From positions 81,772 through 145,771 of the forward strand of contig ML769551.1 of assembly GCA_009733575.1 (NCBI GenBank): DNA of 64,000 bases, read 5' to 3'. Positions 10,791-21,823 of the stretch are shown here, piece by piece (the first letter of the stretch is position 1; each line of letters opens with the position of its first letter). The position numbers and the translations under genes were made by a program. The DNA is from Gymnopus androsaceus JB14. Lineage: Eukaryota > Basidiomycota > Agaricomycetes > Agaricales > Omphalotaceae. The notes below the pieces were generated by a model. That model made no database searches. It was not told where the DNA came from and saw only the letters and a program-made list of their open reading frames with translations.

Positions 10791-10894
10791 GTTTGATTTG
10801 ACCACCAACATCAAACTTGGTTGGACTCTTGCCCTTGTAACTCTCTTTTCCTTATCACTCTTGCCAACCACCAGCACTTCTTATCTCACTACCC

Positions 10895-12137
10895 ATGTCT
10901 ACCAACTGGTCCAACCCCAACTACACCAACCCATACTTAATCTCCGGGTTTGGAGACCTATCAACTTCCCAACAACCCAATGACCAACCCAATGACCAAA
11001 CCAATCCCAATCCCAATCCTGACGCACCAGTTAATTTTGCCACCGTTCAGAAAGAATTTTTTGATCTCAAGACTATCTTTGATGCATCTCTCAAAAATCT
11101 CGCTAGCTCACTCAGTGAGCAGATCGCTAGCTTGAAAAATACACAACCACCACCAAAGGAACCCACTCATCCTCCTCAGACCACATTCTCAACCAATACA
11201 CTGCTGATCCCTCGGGGAACTCCTAAATTCAAGGAGCCCACCATTTTCACAGGGAAAGGAACCCAAGTTGTCGTATTCATCCAGGAGATCACTAACACCC
11301 TTTACCTCCTCCAAAACACTTATGTCACTAACAAGGACAAGTGTATCTATTTCGCAACTTACCTGGGAGAAGGTACTCCCAAAGAATGGTACAAATCTGT
11401 CCTCATTGCTGATGCAGAGTGCATTTATGAGGAAGATGAACTCATTCACAACTTCAACAAATTCACAGCCAATTTCAAGAAGCACTTTGGTGACTCGGAT
11501 TTTGTTGCCACCACTCATAATAAACGCAATGACCTTTACCAAACCTGGATCTGTCACTACATACAGTGCCAGATTCATGGAGTGGATCATTCACCTTGAA
11601 CTCACCAAAGCCTCAAAAATCCGATATTTTTACAATTACCTCAAGTCTGATCTCAAGGAATCTCTTGCACATTGCACCGATGCACCCACAGACTCACTGA
11701 AGTCTTACAGCGATTGGGTAATCACCATTGACAACAGACACCACCAGTGTAACATTGAGAAGAAACGCGAGAATGGATCACGGAATTTCTCTCATTATGA
11801 CAACTCTTATTCGGATCCCACCCCTTCCATTCAATCCCGAGCCTATTTGGTCCCTGTTTCTACTCCCACATCCGCGTTTCCCAGCTCATCTTATATTGCA
11901 CCTTATGCTCCTGCAACCACCACTGCTACCCCTCCTGATCCTACTGTGGAAACCTCAGCTCTTTCCCCTGGTGAGCCAATGGAAATTGATGCTCTCCAGG
12001 CAAAACCGCGAGGTCCCTTAACTCAGGAGGAGAAGGATCAACACTGTGCCCTAGGACTCTGCAATTATTGCGGAGGTCCTAATCACATTGCATCAGACTG
12101 TCCCAATAAGAAGAAATCCGCTCCAAACAGCTCTTGA
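10895..12137 (+). pseudogene. Gypsy-type gag with one frameshift
   Basis: The frame from the ATG at 10895 runs to 11599 and then continues in another frame to 12137. The capsid-like part carries PRGTPKFKEPTIFTGKGTQ near 11212 and KCIYFATYLGEGTPKEWYKS near 11340, typical of fungal Ty3/gypsy gag. The second frame holds the continuation (KIRYFYNYLKSDLKESL near 11620) and a CCHC knuckle CNYCGGPNHIASDC near 12061. The shift lies near 11545-11560. The product would package RNA but cannot copy it without pol supplied elsewhere. Confidence 0.83.
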
Positions 12138-12779
12138 AGCTTTCAAAACTCTCTTCTAGGTATTTTTCATGGTTTATTGGCTTTGCATTTCGGACTTCAG
12201 CCCACCTCATCACTGCTTCCTTCATTCACGCACTTTTTGCACTTCATCCTTGAATCCCTGCTGCTGTCACGACCATTGTTAATTTCATTCATCCTGTCCA
12301 TCAAATCCCTTGACTTTCCCATCAACTTCCACGCTGTCGCTGAACGCGACATTCCTATGTCTTGGTTTCATGAACTACGCACTGAATGATTAACTCACAT
12401 TTAATATTTGATTGCACGCGTTACTTCCAAAGGTACCTGCAATGGTCCTTAGTCCGACGCATTGTAGCCTGCCTAAGTCGAGTGAAAGAGGCCCTAGTCT
12501 CATGAGCTCATTGTTCCATCCTTGTCCATTTTTTGAATCCTTTACTTTCGAAATCTTGTCTCACCTGCGTTCCTGGTCCAATGCGAGCACCACCGCTCCA
12601 TGTACCTTTTTAGGAACTTTTTGTACCAAGTCTCCATACCCCCACCTTCGATCCGTGGCCATGTGCCTTCTGCCATAATCATGACTCCCTATTTGGCATC
12701 TTCAATCCTCTCACCTCGCTCTATACGACAGCCTTGAAACCATTTGTTTTGATAAACTCTTGTCTAGAAGGGAGGATAA

Positions 12780-13046
12780 TGTAAGGATTTCATCCTTACC
12801 CTTGCCTCTGCCAGCGTTCTGCTTGCTCCATCTCATTCCCTCGCCCCGCATTAGACTCTCGGACCCCGGAGGATTAACCTTTACACGCACATACAAAGGT
12901 TCTGTCTCATTCTGGATTAACTCTACTTACATCTCCTTTATTTAGCTCCTTACTTACTTGGTATAGACTCATGATCCTGTACTTAGACCTCGTCGAATCA
13001 ACGCCATTACTGGCCATTCTTGTTCTTGCAAACCTGGTTCCTAACA
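12780..13046 (+). repeat. 3' LTR of the gag-only gypsy element
   Basis: It matches 10521-10790 and is followed by the duplicated target ATCTT. Confidence 0.88.
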
Positions 13047-13051
13047 ATCTT

Positions 13052-13670
13052 CAATTTAATTTTACAGATGCTACAGACAGCTCCAGCAAAAATCCAGGTT
13101 TTGCTCAAGTTTTGCTGATGTATTACAAATCAGATTGGTTCTTTCCTCTGTAACACCATCTCCTCAGCTACATACACTGCCGAGTACGTCCTGATAGCAA
13201 TACTGGTCATATAGACTCCCTCGGTATTTCCCCCTCGAACTTGCGCGGGTTTGAGCATGTTCAACGCGCATTCCGGCGCCACAGGGCGTAACGTGTAATT
13301 GCGTACACAGAGACTTCACAATAATAAGCTAATTTGTATCATTGATTTGCATTGTACTAAATGCTTTGCTACTATGCAACTGGGTTGTAAATGGTATATG
13401 AACTGAATATAATGATTATACGACCGACGTAATTAATTCTGCTGGTCCGTGATACCATATGTTTGCGTATATTGATTGTATCCATATACCGATCATACGA
13501 AATATGATCCGGCGGTTTTGCTAGTGCATCGGAGGTACATCTTTAAAGACTTGTGCATTTCCACCTCATTAAATGGTTTTATATCAAGAAATGTTACTTG
13601 CTCATACACTTGGCTCAGTGATACATATGTAGCGGTAATGGATCTAACTATGGCAACTAATCAGTGCATT
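13052..13670. other. No recognised gene
   Basis: Only short open frames and A/T-rich sequence are visible between the gypsy element and the next gene. Confidence 0.55.
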
Positions 13671-13674
13671 CGCC

Positions 13675-14363
13675 CTACTTCTTCTTCTTGATGTTCTTCT
13701 CCGGAGACAAAGCTCCTTTCTCATCAAATTTAACCTCCAAAATCTCCTTTACGTGTTCGTTTTTCTGTAGCTCCGGCTCTTCGTGCTTGGACCATGTACT
13801 TTCAGGGTCAACCTCCTGTCCTAGCACCACATATGTCTTCTCTTTTTCGACAAGTTTTGCCACTGCTGCGCAAAGAATAGGGAAGTCGCCTGTTTGGAGT
13901 TCCTTTGTCTGCATCCCGACTTCCCTGACCAGGTCCCCAAAACGGTTTCCGCTCTTGGTGTTACGCAAGGTAGCTGCTATCTTCCCGGAATGTGTCGTCC
14001 CAGACCGACCACTATACCAGATTATTGGCTTTTTATTCACCACTGACGCAGTGAGTAATCCCAGGGCCTTTTTCCCAGCTCTGCGTAAATATTTTTTAGC
14101 CCAATACGAAAAAGAAAAGATTATAAAGATGTGTTTACACTGATAGAGGATTACGCTAAATAATGGGAGATGATCAGATTTTTCACCATTCAATAAGAGT
14201 GAAATCTTACTGAGTAGAGATCTCTTTTTGTCGCCATGCCAGCGTCGCATATATCATGCTCAGTCTCATCGATATCATTGACGCGCTGCTGAAGTGGGTG
14301 AGCCAAGACTCCGAGTAGGATAGAAGCAAAGAAAGAGAGATAAATGAATAGGAAAAATTTCAT
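13675..14363 (-). CDS. Putative small secreted protein, function unknown
   Basis: Two exons on the minus strand fit: 14363-14211 from an ATG, then 14139-13675 to the stop, joined in phase by a 71-nt GT-AG intron at 14140-14210. The product is about 205 residues. Exon 1 begins MKFFLFIYLSFFASILLGVL followed by AHPLQQR, a good signal peptide with a likely cut after the small residues. A second hydrophobic stretch (HIFIIFSFSYW) opens exon 2, then YSGRSGTTHSGKIAATLRN near the middle and a lysine-rich tail ending KKKK. I recognise no family. It has the shape of a secreted or membrane-anchored fungal protein; the start of exon 2 is the least certain part. Confidence 0.6.
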
Positions 14364-14655
14364 GATGAGTTGAGTAACAGGTGGAGAATCGCCAGCGACT
14401 CTTCTTGTGGATTGGTGACCGTATCAAACGTATGGAAATTCTCAAGTTGACCTCTACCTTTTATATCTTTCAGAGGTCCGCTTCTTAAAGGATCAAGATC
14501 TGAGCTGTTCGATGAATCAAAAAAGTGAACCAGGCATTTGGACTTCTGCTTGCCACTTCGAGTGTGTTCTGTAGTAAATGTATCTTGATCCTTAATGAAT
14601 CTGTCTTAGTATAGTGGTACTGACCATCATTGGACCATCATAAAATCATGGCATT

Positions 14656-14878
14656 TCATCAGCAAATGTGTATGGTGTGGCGAGTCCCTGAAAGTGCCGG
14701 ACAGCGCCTCCAGAGCCCCAGTGCCCGAGCATGCGCCGGCGAGAGGACCCAGAGGCCCCAAAATTACCTTATTTGGGGATGACAGAGAGATGTCATACCA
14801 GTTTACATTTTTAGCAGCACTGGGAATTTTAGGCCTTGCTGTCAGAATTAAAATGCGAAATACACATTTTGCTGATGT
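14656..14878. mobile_element. MITE with CATCAGCAAA termini
   Basis: The left end CATCAGCAAATGTGTAT and right end ATACACATTTTGCTGATG are inverted. Related sequence occurs near 49760-49957 (AGCTCCCAGAGG..., ending ACACATTTTGCTGATG) and partly at 48780-49015. No target duplication was resolved. Confidence 0.6.
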
Positions 14879-14880
14879 TC

Positions 14881-14911
14881 TCCTAACACTGTTAGGAGAA
14901 CATAGGCTAAC
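14881..14911. repeat. Short perfect hairpin
   Basis: ATGTTCTCCTAACA is followed after a few bases by its complement TGTTAGGAGAACAT. Role unknown. Confidence 0.5.
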
Positions 14912-14936
14912 AGAATTTACCGAATTGACTAGCCGC

Positions 14937-15085
14937 TTGTACATCAGCAAAACGTGTATGGGCTGAAGCCACTGTACAGCAATCTCCCAGCGATTCAAGT
15001 TCCAGCGTCGGACAGCATTGTATAGTATTGTACAGTATCAGAAAGAGGCTTACACCGCAAACATGTTTTGTTGATGCGGCTTGGC
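14937..15085. mobile_element. Short MITE, same terminal family
   Basis: It starts TTGTACATCAGCAAAACGTG and ends with the inverted ACATGTTTTGTTGATG. Its interior CCACTGTACAGCAATCTCCC and CGGACAGCATT recur at 17855-17915. Confidence 0.55.
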
Positions 15086-15539
15086 CGTTCTCGATGTTAA
15101 TGGCTTGAAGTTTCAGCCCAAAGCATGCCACTGCCACTTTTAGTAAATCTCCTTGAGATTTGATGCAAAAATCAAACCTCTCAAGGTATCCGCAATAATA
15201 TCCTAGGCGCCTTTCCAGCTTCTCCCGATTTCAGTCAGGTATTGAATGCAGTACACACTCTGCTTAAATTTTGTCTCCAATTCCTTCTTTGTCAAATGGA
15301 AGGTTAATGGCACTTGAGCAGCGAAGAACCCGAATCCGATTCCGGAGCGGCGGTTCAATAGTATTTACAAGCCTCATAGACACATTTATTTGGCTCACGC
15401 TGGGCATAGCTAAGGTCCATTGTCCAGTGAGGTTACCTACATCTTGGGAAGGCCAGGAAAGTTTTACATACCCTGGGCGGATTATTTCCGACTAGTGGAC
15501 AATACACTGTTTAGTTCTATGCAGTGGGACTGCCTTCAA

Positions 15540-15720
15540 GGAGATTGTGTGAGCACCGACCCATACTGAGATTTTGGGACTAAGGGCAACGAGCAGGCTG
15601 ATGAATTTGCGAGAGCTGGACCAGTGCTAGCAGGTGAAGCGGCTTGGAACCGATCTCGATCCAACACAATGCGGATGAACAAGAACGGGCGGAAATGGAA
15701 TGGCAAAAACAAAGGTGCGA
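15540..15720 (+). pseudogene. Possible non-LTR retrotransposon RNase H relic
   Basis: The plus-strand translation near 15572-15640 reads GTKGNEQADEFARAGPVLAG, which resembles the GNExADxLAKxA motif at the end of LINE RNase H domains. Upstream sequence to about 15240 may belong to the same relic, but frames are broken. Short length and decay keep this tentative. Confidence 0.4.
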
Positions 15721-16098
15721 ATAGGTCTCTCATTGCTAACCAGACTCCTCCCTTTCTGAAGCCCAGGGAGCGTCTTTAAAAAGCCAATTTAATTTAATTT
15801 AAACCAAATTTTAACCAAATGTCGAATTTTTGGATGCTTAATTCAAAGCATGTAGTTTAAGTATGCCCGTGGTACCCGTATGAGCATCATCGACATATCT
15901 TACGACAGATATCTGAAGGCATATCCCTATCCGATATTTAAGTTTTCGGAACGGCGAAAGGAATCTTGGCCTATCTTGGCCCTTGGGGTATTCATCACGG
16001 TCTCAGGACGATATGATGAACCCACAGATTGCTCCGTCGAGACTGAAGATATGGAATTGCCCGATGATTCCGAGCTTGAAAACCAATACAACTTCCCC

Positions 16099-16164
16099 TA
16101 TGGGTAAATGCGAGGGCTGATAGGTAAGTAGTACTTACCTATCAGCCCCCTCGCATTTACCCAT
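16099..16164. repeat. Near-perfect 66-bp palindrome
   Basis: ATGGGTAAATGCGAGGG, then CTGATAGGTAAGTA, meets its own complement at a two-base centre; one arm has two extra bases. It is larger than expected by chance and stands outside any recognised element. Confidence 0.7.
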
Positions 16165-16462
16165 TTCATCTCCGACTGTTTGGTGTCCACACAAAACCCG
16201 GAGGTGCTGATATGCCGGTTTTGCCACGGTTGCGTATGGTGTTCAAAAGTATCTAGATCTAGGAGGAGCCATATAGCCACAGTGCGGTTACGCCTGAAAG
16301 TAGGCTTGGTTTTGCACTGACAGTGACACCTATCTTCATCCCAAGTGGGCAGCGTTCGCGATACATCTAATGCCTATGCTTCATACTCTATACCCCATTT
16401 ACTCTACTTATTCTATACCTCAAGGCCACGGGCCTGACCAGCGAGTTACTACGCATTACATA

Positions 16463-16684
16463 CTGTACAGTTTCGACCACAAGATCCCGTAACTTCAACG
16501 CAGGGGTCCCAAAGTAGGCAAAATTAAGGAAAATAACATGTAAAAAACATGGTTGAACTGTGAAATGGCTGTAAAAAAAAGTCTCAAATTGAGATGCGTA
16601 ATGCTTGATTTAAGGACTGAACTAAAAAATTGAAGTTCAGCCTTAACGCGTAACACCCGCCGAACTTATGGTCAAATGATACAG
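16463..16684. mobile_element. Mariner-type MITE (222 bp)
   Basis: The termini CTGTACAGTTTCGACC and (complement) CTGTATCATTTGACC are inverted, with TA on both sides (16461-16462 and 16685-16686). It shares its layout with 40382-40614. There is no coding capacity. Confidence 0.7.
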
Positions 16685-17322
16685 TACACTCCATAGAGAG
16701 GACTTAGAGGAGGTGCAGATTTATTATATTTCTCATGCCTTGGTACTTAGACTTACGATAAAAGAGCCCAAAAAAAATAGTTTGGCACCTGGAAATTTTT
16801 TTAAAATCAGCATCAAAAATATTACGGAATTTTCTGACAGCGGGACGTCCCATTCAACAGACGCAGATTTCAATTTTCTGGTATATTCGAACTCTCCGTA
16901 TACGACAGAAATGATGGTAGAGCGAATAGCATGTTCACTGGGAAACCAAAGCAGTAGCCTTAATTACTGGTGCTCTCCAAACGTTCTCGGATATCCGAGT
17001 GTGGTGAGGGATGGTGTTCTCAGAATATGCACATCAACTTAAGCTGTAACTTGTAAGCGTATCCTTCCTGTCATCTTAGTCTCCCCTCCCGGTGGCCTAG
17101 TAGTACAGGTGGATGTCTTGGAGATGATCCGGGATGGTGAAATTAGTGTACAACATGTACTAATCAATTTACATAGTAAATAATGAAAAAGAATAATCTT
17201 TGCACGCACGTACAGTGGCAGCAAAAAATAATGCATGGCCCAGTTTTCCGGGCACACTTTTTCTTGTCCTGCTCCACCACTGTACATCCACTGCCAAGGC
17301 ATAGTAGGTCCTAATCAATTCC

Positions 17323-17904
17323 TCATTTAGATCCGTCCTTCTGTGGGTGTCCCTCAGCTTCTTCATTCAACCGATCGTCCTGCTCCGCTTTCAACTGGGC
17401 CATTTTTTTATCTAAATGTACCTGTGCACCCTCCACGGTCTTGAATAGACGTTTCCCACCTCGGAATTGGAGAATTTCCTCAGCGGTATAACCAGGTGGT
17501 GGAATGTAGCTGTAATACTTCAATTTATTGTTCATGAAATATCTGAGGTGTTGATCTGGCGCTGGATCTGCTCTGACAATCCAGTCGCTTAGTACCTATT
17601 CAGCGGAACAATGAGTGGGATGCCAACCAATACAGCAGAAAGAAAAACACACCTTCTCCCCAGTATTGTCAGACATTTTTCGCAATTGTAGCCTCAGTCT
17701 GGCCAGTGTCGGGCGAGAAATCGATTGGAACATGAAAGTGAAAGAGACAGTTGTTGGAGACAAGTCCTCGGCACCTTCGTCTGGGAGATACTCCGTTTGG
17801 GGGGAGGTGGATTTTATGTTGTAGTATGTACAACTTAGATATACATCAGGCCGCTGTACAGCAATTTCCCCGTGCTTCCAGCGCCGGACAGTGCTGGACA
17901 GCAT
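17323..17904 (-). CDS. Two-exon gene of unknown function, 5' end uncertain
   Basis: Exon 2 (17595-17323) and exon 1 (to 17653, upstream limit unclear) are joined by a 57-nt GT-AG intron at 17596-17652. The continuous reading has SFTFMFQSISRPTLARLRLQ and MSDNTGEK in exon 1, then VLSDWIVRADPAPDQHLRYF and YIPPPGYTAEEILQFRGGKR in exon 2, ending with an acidic-lysine tail. The composition and splice fit suggest a real coding region. The upstream part of exon 1 overlaps a MITE at 17827-17985, so the original start may have been lost. I do not recognise the family. Confidence 0.5.
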
Positions 17905-17985
17905 TACACAGCGTCAGAAAGATGCTTACAGCGCATAAAGATGCTTACAGCGCATATGTACATGTCTTGCTGATGTACAAGTACG
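17827..17985. mobile_element. MITE related to 14937-15085
   Basis: GCTGTACAGCAATTTCCC and CCGGACAGTGCTGGACAGC match the 14937 copy, and the ends ATACATCAGG and CTGATGTAC are inverted. A unit AAAGATGCTTACAGCGCATA is repeated in tandem. Confidence 0.5.
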
Positions 17986-18124
17986 AAATGAATGAAGTCA
18001 TTGAAAGCAGTGACAGACCGGTAACAACGCGGGAAATCAAGGCCTTCGCGTTCCGGTCTCCCCGAAGGCACTCACGGCATCCAAGGTACAACCATTCTTG
18101 TCTCATCACGGATCGTACACCTCT

Positions 18125-18375
18125 TCACTCAACCTTGGTCACTGCCTTTGGCTCGTACGGGAACCTCTCCATCGCAATTTGTTCCCGCGCAGTCTCCCAC
18201 GACACCAAGATCCCTTCTTCTCCTTAATTGTCACATACTCAATAAACTTTCTCAACCCCGCAATACGCGCAGGCTGTCCAATAATTCGACAATGGATACC
18301 AATTGAAAGCATCTTGATATGCCCAGATTCACCTTCGCGTAAAGCCCGTCGAACCCAGCGAGTGTGAGCAAAGGA
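18125..18375 (-). pseudogene. C-terminal fragment of a polysaccharide deacetylase-like gene
   Basis: The minus strand reads RWVRRALREGESGHIKMLSI then GIHCRIIGQPARIAGLRKFI, which is the C-terminal part of the fungal polysaccharide deacetylase/PuuE-like family (NodB fold, Pfam PF01522). After a one-base shift near 18205 it continues SWETAREQIAMERFPYE to a stop at 18125. No upstream domain is present, so this is a truncated copy. Known members deacetylate chitin-like polymers or act on allantoin-type substrates; this fragment lacks the metal-binding part. Confidence 0.65.
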
Positions 18376-18754
18376 ACATATTTCGCTACCTTATTTACCT
18401 TATTTCAATTTATTCAGATACCCTACAAACCGTATGACACCAAAACTAGACAAGCGGGGCACAGTAAGCTCAAGATTATTGTAGCAGACTCAGATACATT
18501 CCATTTTATCCTAATACTCATCTAGAGTCCTGATTTATGCTGTATCACCCTCTATATCATGTCCATTTTAGCAGGAAAATACCCAATTTTTGCATTTTAC
18601 AGAAATTGTTATCAAATTTTCAGGGTAAAATGTATCTGGCAGCTTATTCTTGCTATGGAGGCTGGAGAGAGCAACTAAAAGTGTTGAACAGGTACCTTTG
18701 ACCAAGTGCAATAGTGTGTTTTCTAAGGTAATAGTCATGTAAGTAAAAATCCAG

Positions 18755-19919
18755 TCACTTTTTCACATGCTGAGTATAAAGAACGAGCCCTAAGAAGGAC
18801 ATCTCAAATGCGAATTGAGATATCCTTCTGGGTGCCGTGGAATCAAAATCTTTCTTGATGGCGCTTGCCACCTGCAATAAATGAGTAAGAAACAAATGGA
18901 ACACGAATTCATGTACAGGTAGGACTAGGGTTTTAAGGTCCAATTCAATTCAGTTTATTTGCAATGAATCATGAATTGCACCAGTGCAAGATTTTTTGAA
19001 ACCTGGATGAACTGTAAACTGGCACTGGTTTAAATGGTCCATCAGTGCAGTTCAATGCAATTCACAGTTTAAACTGGCTTAAATTGGTTGTTTTTACATC
19101 TAAAGATAGAGTACCTCAGCATAATAATGCTGACCCAGCTGGTAAATGTCCTGTTTATCATGTATATACTATTGGAAATGTAATTTCAGCATGATAAGAG
19201 TGCTCAAAGCTCTGTTTGTATTAGTATTAATTTGCACAGATTCAAACTGATGCAAGGCAGTATAAGTGATTTTCAAAAATTGAATGCACCATGAACTGGC
19301 ACTGATTTAAACTGTGCATTAGTGCAGCCTTCAGCAGTGCATTTTCTGGTGAAATCCAATGCAATTCACAGTTTATTTGCAGTTCATTGAATTGTACCTT
19401 AAAACCCTAGGTAGGACATATATGCTTTGGTCTGTCTGCACAGTCTATCTCCAACAGGATGTGCACAATCGATTCTATTGCTGGTAAGCAACAATTGATG
19501 TACTTGTAAATGAAACTTACCTGCATGATGTACGTAGAGACATCAAATAGGGTCCTTTCATACTCGATTTGGATTCCAGCAAGCCACATCTCATTGCAGC
19601 CTATGATGTGGAACATTTACCATTCTGCCAACCTTCATCACATTTTGTGTATTGAAAAAAGGGTATAAAAACCCTAAATTATCTGTGGCAGAAATTTGCC
19701 TAGAAATCAAATACCATGATGAACTTGGCGCTCAACAAAAGTCTCAATTTCGGATAAGTATTTGATGAATGGATCCAGCCAATGGAATGACTGTCCAGCT
19801 GCGAGTGCTTCCACAAACTGTCCATACAGCAAGTGGACATATTCTCAAAAGGAAAACCCATCACCAACCTCTGCAAATTTACTTTCAACAAGAGTCTTCA
19901 GAGCTTTGAGGTGGCTCAT
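18755..19919 (-). CDS. Three-exon gene of unknown function with a MITE in its intron
   Basis: Minus-strand exons at 19919-19715, 19600-19521 and 18871-18755 keep phase and give about 133 residues. Exon 1 starts MSHLKALKTLVESKFAEVG and includes YGQFVEALAAGQSFHWLDPF and IKYLSEIETFVERQVHHG. Exon 2 reads CNEMWLAGIQIEYERTLFDV, and exon 3 ISQFAFEMSFLGLVLYTQHV before the stop. The second intron (18872-19520) contains a complete hAT-type MITE. One TGA at 19845-19847 interrupts exon 1 where arginine would fit (CGA to TGA), so this may be a pseudogene. Intron 1 (114 nt) has alternative acceptors. I do not recognise the family; further exons may exist. Confidence 0.5.
18926..19409. mobile_element. hAT-type MITE, complete (484 bp)
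   Basis: The termini TAGGGTTTTAAGG and CCTTAAAACCCTA are inverted repeats, and the 8-bp target duplication GGTAGGAC flanks both sides (18918-18925, 19410-19417). An 8-bp duplication and a TAGGG terminus fit the hAT superfamily. Other copies: 24255-24858 and the split copy at 1897-2055/8447-8469. There is no coding capacity. Confidence 0.88.
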
Positions 19920-20063
19920 ATAAAAGCTCAAAGGCTTTGTGGCTCAAGTGAATCTCCAAAAAAAAAAAAGTAAGTGAAGGGACCAAATGTGAGAGGGAAG
20001 CCAATGCACTGTATTTCTAGACTCTTTGTCCCAGGCTTCAATATGATGAGAGGGGGACTTGCG

Positions 20064-20359
20064 CACTCACACCGAAAGTACAAAAAAATCTGCTTGAGAG
20101 AAAAATAGATGGATTGAGAACTTTTCCGGTCAAAATATCACTCATTAGTGAAATTTTGAGTGGAGATTAATCATTCAGCTCAACCGAAATGGAATTTCTT
20201 GACTGAATGATCATCTTTCAGTTCAAAATTCTATTTCAGTCAAGCTGAATGATTAGTTTTCAGTCAAAATTTCATTAATGAGCGATTTTTTGTACAAAAA
20301 GTTCTTAATCAGTCTGTTTTTCATTCGAGCGGATTTTTTTGTACTTCTGGTGTGACTGA
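20064..20359. mobile_element. TIR element of about 296 bp
   Basis: The left arm CACTCACACCGAAAGTACAA pairs with the right arm, whose complement reads CAGTCACACCAGAAGTACAA; pairing extends about 65 bp. A related degraded sequence lies at 53680-53760. No clear target duplication was found. Confidence 0.65.
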
Positions 20360-20907
20360 GAGTCTTGCCAAGGAACACATCATTGTGCGTTTGTGGCATC
20401 CTTGTTTCTGTGAGTAAAGGTACCAGTCAAGTAGGCTAAGAAAATTATAATAAAAAGATTACCAATGATAATGCCAAAGGCTTTTAAGGCACTTGGCCTC
20501 AAGCTTAGCTGCAGCAGAGCAATGTATTCTTGGTTGTGGCATTGGGTTTAGGTAGATGATACAGATCAATTACCTTTTTTGGGACATCAGTCCTCAGCAA
20601 GGACGATCATTTCTTGAATAATGTCACACCTGCTGCACCATTTTCTAAAAAAAATTCATGAATGTGGTTGAAACACTCAGCAGATTGATTCTAGCCCAAT
20701 GAAGTTTGATTTGAAAAGGTCAAGCAGACTTGTATTTTGGAGAATCCAAACCAATGTTTGTTAATGACTTTAATATGAGTAACATGCATTCACAATCTCA
20801 TAACAAGAATGTTTGACTGGTATTCAATTGAGATGCATAATTTGAACCATTTTACAGAATACAACAAAAATGCAGTTGCATGTTCATCCTTGAGCTCACT
20901 GTTATGT

Positions 20908-21818
20908 TGTTAGAGCGTGTCGCGTTGACTTCTCTAGGAGGTGTCGAGTGGGAAAATGGGACCGTCTTAGAAATAAGAGATCCAAATATTGGTATTGGGG
21001 TTTGCACTGATGAAAACCGCTGGGCAGGTATGTCTACTTTAGACGGCAGGTTGGTAGTGGGTAGTGTAGTGTAGTAATGATAATTAGTGATTCATTTAGA
21101 ATCGAGATCGAGGTTGCATTTGGTTGATAATAAACAGACAGAGGAGAAGAAATAAGGCCTGAGCGTTGAGAAGTAGAGAGACTGAGAAGAAGAGACTGAA
21201 CGAGAGAAGAAAACCGATAATATTACAAAATAACTGATCTGGGGCCTTACAGGCAAGGTCCCCAGCTTATATAGTGTATTGAGCGTTACATAATATATAC
21301 TAATGGGTCTTGTCGACTTGCGTAGGCGTAGTTGCGCAGTGTAACGAGCTGCGCAACCTGCGCATACGGCTGAGCCGTAGTTCGCGCAGAGCTGCGCGGA
21401 CTGTCTCTCAAAAAGGAATTAATACAACGCGTCGTCCGAGAAGATCGACACGTTGCAGTAACCGTGGGTTATGATAGGAAAAATGGAAAATATAAGCGGA
21501 TTTCGAAAATGACCGGGAATTATAGTGTTTAGAGTGGACGGCAGTAGAAAGTCGTAATGGAGGAATAATTGAGCGTTGTGGAACAAATCCGTTCGATCCG
21601 TTGGTGGTGTCGCTAGGACATTCGAAACAGCAACCATAGACGTCGGAAATTAGTGGTTGGGAAAGGTTGGGAATGGCATCGTCGTGGCGTCGTCGTGGCA
21701 GTCGGAGAAAGAAGATTTTGGGCGCCTGTCATAAACCGGCAGGCTATTGCCGTCGGAATTCCGGTCCATCGAGCGTGGGTCCGGTTGGACTTGTTAGGAA
21801 GCGCGACACTTCCTAACA
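20908..21818 (+). repeat. Solo LTR (911 bp)
   Basis: It begins TGTTAGAGCG and ends CGACACTTCCTAACA, with the 5-bp duplication TATGT on both sides (20903-20907, 21819-21823). No internal region is attached, so it is the product of recombination between two LTRs. It is related to the diverged copy at 8479-9578. Confidence 0.85.
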
Positions 21819-21823
21819 TATGT

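Larger units (their letters stand above)
10521..13046 (+). mobile_element. Non-autonomous gypsy-type element with gag only
   Basis: LTRs at 10521-10790 and 12780-13046 begin TGTAAG and end CCTAACA, flanked by the 5-bp duplication ATCTT at 10516-10520 and 13047-13051. The 1989-bp interior encodes a gypsy-type gag and no recognisable protease, reverse transcriptase or integrase. This fits an internally deleted or LARD-like derivative that would depend on another element for copying. Confidence 0.88.

Noticed and set aside
15880..16107. 75-residue ORF as a gene
   Set aside because: No domain or splice support, and its end runs into the 66-bp palindrome; chance is likely.
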